A stretch of DNA of 64,000 bases, taken from positions 161,734,534-161,798,533 of the forward strand of contig OZ005659.1 in the NCBI GenBank assembly GCA_963930645.1, read 5' to 3'. Under the pieces are notes generated by a model, which saw only the letters and a list, made by a program, of their open reading frames with translations, was not told the origin of the DNA and did not search any database. This DNA is from Salticus scenicus (Eukaryota; Arthropoda; Arachnida; Araneae; Salticidae). Below are positions 59,100 through 64,000 of the stretch, piece by piece. Numbering within the stretch: position 1 is the first letter of the stretch; each line of letters opens with the position of its first letter. Made by a program: the position numbers and the translations under genes.

Positions 59100-59837
59100 G
59101 CAAGCAAAGTATAGTGCTGCACACCAGAAAATTAAATATTGTTGCGCTTTTTCCAGGATTCCAGGAATCAATTATATCCTGTATTTCGTAACATGATTCC
59201 AGCAATGAGATCATATACACTGTCCTAAGCTATCAGCATGCAATATTATAATTATGTTCCCAACAAGAATTATACCACTGGATATATATCCAGTTAACAC
59301 GGAGAACAAATGAAGCACGTTATATATGTTATTGGGTATATGTAGCATTCCTGCGGTGCAATGATAAATTTTATTTGTCGACGCTTTTTTTCCTAAATGG
59401 TTATTGCCATATAATAGTGTCGTTTAATTTTGACGATTATGTGGTGAAGAGGCGCTGATTGTCTTTTAATGAAAGATGTCACGTGTTGAAGTGTTGAAAT
59501 AAGCTTAGTACTCATGTTTCATTATTTATTTATTTATTTATTCTTTACTGATCTTAAGAGTAGAATACGGTATTAAGTTGGATAACAACAATTGATTCCA
59601 TTAAAAATTACAATTCGCTTTCTTATTTTCTGAAAAAAAAAAAAAAAAAAGATTACCCTCTTTAATGAAAGGAACTCTATCTGCATATGTGTCGATTCAT
59701 AGACAAACAGTGGTTTGAGAGGCTGCAAAATTTAAGTGTCCAAGCCATTTTCTCTATATGGAAATTTGTCTATGCTGTTTCTAGAGATATTTTCACCTGT
59801 TTTAAAAGTAAGTTCATCAGCAATAATTTCTTTTTAT

Positions 59838-59878
<41 letters not shown>

Positions 59879-61860
59879 CTTCAATCTGTAGTTTGTGTTC
59901 ATAGAATTTAAATTACTCTGAGATCGGTTTCACTGAATATACACAGAAACATTTATTATGTTTTATTTAAAAAATATATATATTACAATACTTTTCTTTA
60001 ATTATCTATACATCTTTTTAAATAATTTTTTAATTTAAATTTCGCTGATGTTTATGATATAATGCGATATAATATTATAAATAAAATTATTAACATCAAA
60101 GAACATTTATTGAAATTTCACTAAATTTTAGCATATGAATTTGCATTAATATATCAATGCGAAAAAGAAAACCTTCAACACAAATTACATACTTTTTTCT
60201 AATATACATAATTTTTTTTTTTCTACTTTTCTCATTTTTCTATTTTTTTTAGCATTATTTTGTATATTTCATAATCGCTACTTTTCACCGTCTATCTTTT
60301 ATTGCATTATAAGATTTTTATATAAAGAATAAAACGAGAAAATTTAAAAGAAAATGAAATAGGTAATTTTTTTTTATTTGTTATTCATTTGATATAATTA
60401 ATAATGTTTTTAATCCAAAAGAAAATATTTGAATTATTAATAAATACGCTAATGTAGAATGGAGTAAATGAACTTATGAATATCCTAATGGGTGTCTTAA
60501 CATTTTTCAGATTAAATTATTAATTTAATTTCCTTGATATATTTTTTTTAAATACAGCATGATTTAAAATCTGCACTGATTAAAAAAAGTATAATGTTAA
60601 CAACAATTTGATTTTTTAAAATTTTAAATGGATTTAAGTTTATCATTATTTCTTAAATACATTATTAGAAAAGGAAATTTTCTACAACTTTCACGGCTTT
60701 TTCCCAATATATTAAGCTATTTTTCTATTTAACAAAAATTTCAAATTAAAACAACATATACTAAAAAAAAAAAAAAAAAAAAAACTTAGAATAATTTAGA
60801 AAGTATTGTAATAAGGTTAATAAAACCAAGAATAATTTCATTCTAAAAATTTTTTTCAATGCAAATTTTGCTTAAGTAAATTTGTAAAATCATTGATATT
60901 ATCGCATGTGAATTAATTTAAGGTTAATATTTTTTTTTATTATTATATTTTACACTGACTAGTGAAATTAATTTTAGAATTCGAAATATTTTTCAAGTTT
61001 TTTTTTTAACTAAAAAGGGAAAGAAAAAGTTTTTACTTGAAGAATTTTAATGGTGATTTAATTGTTCTTATTTCAGCTATTTCAGGAAAAGATGTAATCT
61101 TAATTTAAAGATTTAATGAATACCATTATAGTTTTAATTAAAAAAAGGTTAATGCATATTTTTACTTAATTTTTTTTTTCTTTGTTGAATAATACTCGTG
61201 AATAGAAGAATAAATTCTTTAAGAATGACTTTTTTTTTTTTTTCCTTAAATAAATAAACATTTAATGTTGTATATATGTATGTGTGTGTTTGTATTGGGA
61301 AACTTTTTACTTGATAATGTATAAATTTAATTATAGTTTATGGAGAGGCAAAATTTTTAAACAAATTCATCTTTGTTCATATACCTTATTTTACATACAA
61401 AATTTTATAATTTGTTGGTCTACTGCCCAAGAAAAGTGATGATCTTTTAAAATACAGCCCAATTTTCGAAGAAGAAAGTTACTGTATTAAAAAAAAAAAA
61501 ATGTGCTCAAAGTCTACGTTTTTTAATAATAGGGGGGTTACTTTTTATTAGAAATAGTCCAGAATTTTCTGCTTTATAAAATAAGAGAAATAATTGCATA
61601 TCATAAAAAAAAAAAAAAATGATATGTTATGCAAAGTATTCTTTACATTAAGTACCAATGAATTGTAATTTACAATGTTGTGGTAACTTCATATCCGAAC
61701 AGCTAAAAAATAAAATTCTAATGATTAGGCAGTAATAAAACAGAGCCATTATATTGCATTTTCTAGTTTAATTACGATCAGATTTACATTATTTACAACA
61801 CCAAAAATTTATGATAACAGAATAAGCATTAGGGCTAATTAAATATAATCATCGTTCATT
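59100..61860. other. Non-coding, nothing recognised
   Basis: AT-rich with poly(T) near 59842 and poly(A) near 60762. No ORF over 60 codons and no terminal repeat seen. Confidence 0.4.
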
Positions 61861-61991
61861 TTAGATTCATCTGCCTCTCTCAGATCTCCAAAATCATTTC
61901 TTCTCTGTTCTCTTGTGCACTCCTAGGTCTGAAGATGGAAGGGAACACCTCTGAAGTTTTCAGGAACCCCATAGGTTCCCAGGATTCAGGG

Positions 61992-63143
61992 ACGTTTACT
62001 GGGCCAGACGCTTGACCGCAAACTTGGAGCTACTAAGACGTCCCACCCTGATGAGCTGGTCAGACGTCGGCACAATCAAAAGTCAGCATAAAATAAAGTT
62101 CAAAGACGTCGGCAATACAGAAAGAGTAGGCTAGCGTCCACATTCTTTCACTAAGGCAGACAACGCGTCTCTGCTGTCATTCAAGTCCTTGGGATCCAGA
62201 TGCGAAAATTCCGTGAAGAAAGAGGTGTGTGGGGGGGATATTACAATATATTATTATTTATTTTAAGGATTCAGGATTGACAAGACAAATTGCAATAGGG
62301 ATATTACAATATATTATTATTTATTTTAAGGATTCAGGATTGACAGGATTCAGGAAAAACGTTTACTGGATTCAGGATTGACAGGACAAATTACAACAGG
62401 GATATTACAATATATTATTATTTATTTTAAGGATTCAGGATTGACAGGATTCAGGAAAAACGTTTACTGGGCCAGTCGCTTGACCGCAATATATATTATT
62501 ATTTATTACAATATATAGGGGGGATATTATTTATTACAATATATAGGGGGGATATTACAATATATTATTATTTATTTTAAGGATTCAGGATTGACAGGAC
62601 AAATTACAATAGGGATATTACAATATATTATTATTTATTTTAAGGATTCAGGATTGACAGGATTCAGGAAAAACGTTTACTGGATTCAGGATTGACAGGA
62701 CAAATTACAATAGGGATATTACAATATATTAATATTTATTTTAAGGATTCAGGATTGACAGGATTCAGGAAAAACGTTTACTGGATTCAGGATTGACAGG
62801 ACAAATTACAACAGGGATATTACAATATATTATTATTTATTTTAAGGATTCAGGATTGACAGGATTCAGGAAAAACGTTTACTGGGCCAGTCGCTTGACC
62901 GCAAACTTGGAGCTACTAAGACGTCCCACCCTGGGTCAGACGTCGGCACAATCAAAAGTCAGCATAAAATAAAGTTCAAAGACGTCGGCAATACAGAAAG
63001 AGCAGGCTAGCGTCCACATTCTTTCACTAAGGCAGACAACGCGTCTCTGCTGTCATTCAAGTCCTTGGGATCCAGATGCGAAAATTCCGTGAAGAAAGAG
63101 GTGTGTGGGGGGGATATTACAATATATTATTATTTATTTTAAG
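61992..63143. repeat. Compound tandem array between 270-bp direct repeats
   Basis: 61992-62271 and 62875-63143 are nearly identical (ACGTTTACTGGGCCAG..., CGCAAACTTGGAGCTACTAA, GACAACGCGTCTCTGCTGTC, GGTGTGTGGGGGGGATATTA). The second lacks about 7 bp after CCACCCTG. Between them a unit of about 105 bp repeats: GGGATATTACAATATATTAT, TATTTTAAGGATTCAGGATT, GACAGGATTCAGGAAAAACG. Internal copies differ in length. The outer repeats are less AT-rich than their surroundings. No ORF. Confidence 0.9.
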
Positions 63144-64000
63144 TGTTATTCAGATTAGTAAGTTTTAATGAGTACTCTGTGGGTATTTCATGGTTATTTG
63201 TACATTTATGAATGGCAATCAATTATATAAATAGTTAGATTCATCACTTTTTTTCGAGTTTCTTTACATTTTTTTTTTTTTTTTTAAGTTACCAATTTAT
63301 AAATATCTATTTAAGCTTCGAAAAATTAACGATATAAATTTCTGATAACTATTATTAAACGCGCCAACATTTTAATTTATTCCGGAGTACTCGCCCTCTC
63401 TTCGCACTATATTTATTCAAGGGTGTTTTTCGTTAACTTTGATAGTAATCGCATAAAATCGGAAAATTTTGCTATAAATAAAGCTAGTGATGTGAAAAAA
63501 TTAGTGAATAATACCTTTGCCCCGGAATAAATTAAACTATTAGCTTGTCTGCAATTACAAGTAACATTAGGTGCTCTCGTGTAAAAACTCATAAAAAAAT
63601 AAGCATAATTAGATTACAAGCTGTTACTTTAACTGCTGAGGGATAATGATACCTGCAAGGTTTAGCTTTTCAAACGATTTAAAAGTACAAAATAAAAGTT
63701 ATAGTAAATCTTGATAAAACCTTGTAGTCTTGATTTTTCGAGATAAAATAAGTTCTCACGAGAAACAAAATTCTTAGTACTCAACAAACAAATAAATAAA
63801 AAGATAAAAAAGAAGTTTGTATGAGCATTGTAGTTTTATTAAACGAACACTATTTCTGAATAAAATGGTATATATATATATTTGCATGTCTAGTAGTCCT
63901 TACGAAATTGACATCTTATGAAACATTCGTTGCTAAGAAGTGGAAATTGCCTAATTGACATAACATAGTTACCAACTCTTCCACGTGAATCCGCCCTTTG
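63144..64000. other. Non-coding, nothing recognised
   Basis: AT-rich right edge of the window, with no ORF, RNA gene or repeat identified. Confidence 0.4.

Overview
This is a very AT-rich eukaryotic window with no convincing host protein-coding gene. It holds dozens of poly(A)/poly(T) runs of about 15-37 nt, many (TA)n, (AAT)n and (TTTA)n microsatellites, and layers of mobile elements. Irritans-type mariner, tRNA-derived SINEs, piggyBac-, hAT- and Tc1/mariner-type MITEs, a CXC-domain transposon protein and a Penelope-like element (PLE) together fit an arthropod, plausibly an arachnid. That assignment is inference and no single feature proves it.

Layout. 0-9 kb: AT-rich DNA with an internal duplication, a 27-28 bp GC-rich minisatellite beside a Helitron-protein remnant (about 2 kb), a hAT-type MITE with an 8-bp duplication, a TTAA-flanked MITE and a nested MITE pair. 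9-31 kb: two long diverged copies of one non-coding sequence (about 9.1-13.1 and 20.3-31.3 kb), the second opened by insertions. These insertions include a palindromic PLE end with two opposed hammerhead-ribozyme motifs (22.3-22.5 kb) and a 1.5-kb element with about 360-bp inverted repeats and a CXC-domain ORF (29.0-30.5 kb). 32.0-43.3 kb: the centrepiece, a PLE with N-terminal region, reverse transcriptase and GIY-YIG endonuclease, upstream tandem repeats, about 930-bp inverted arms and hammerhead motifs. It is split by a 5.5-kb non-coding LTR element whose two 537-bp repeats look identical. 43.3-50.5 kb: a deleted mariner, several near-perfect palindromic MITEs of one Tc1/mariner-like family, further copies of the dispersed long repeat, and another hAT-type MITE. 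51.6-53.8 kb: four copies of one tRNA-derived SINE. 54.0-56.1 kb: two satellite arrays. 58.3-58.9 kb: a different tRNA-like SINE and another palindromic MITE. 61.9-63.2 kb: a compound tandem array between two about 270-bp direct repeats.

How it works together. Nothing looks like an operon or host pathway. The most active-looking biology is the PLE. Its RT and endonuclease would support target-primed retrotransposition, and its terminal repeats carry hammerhead motifs expected to cut the element RNA. This copy is broken by a frameshift and by the LTR insertion. The LTR element has no coding capacity and would depend on proteins supplied elsewhere.
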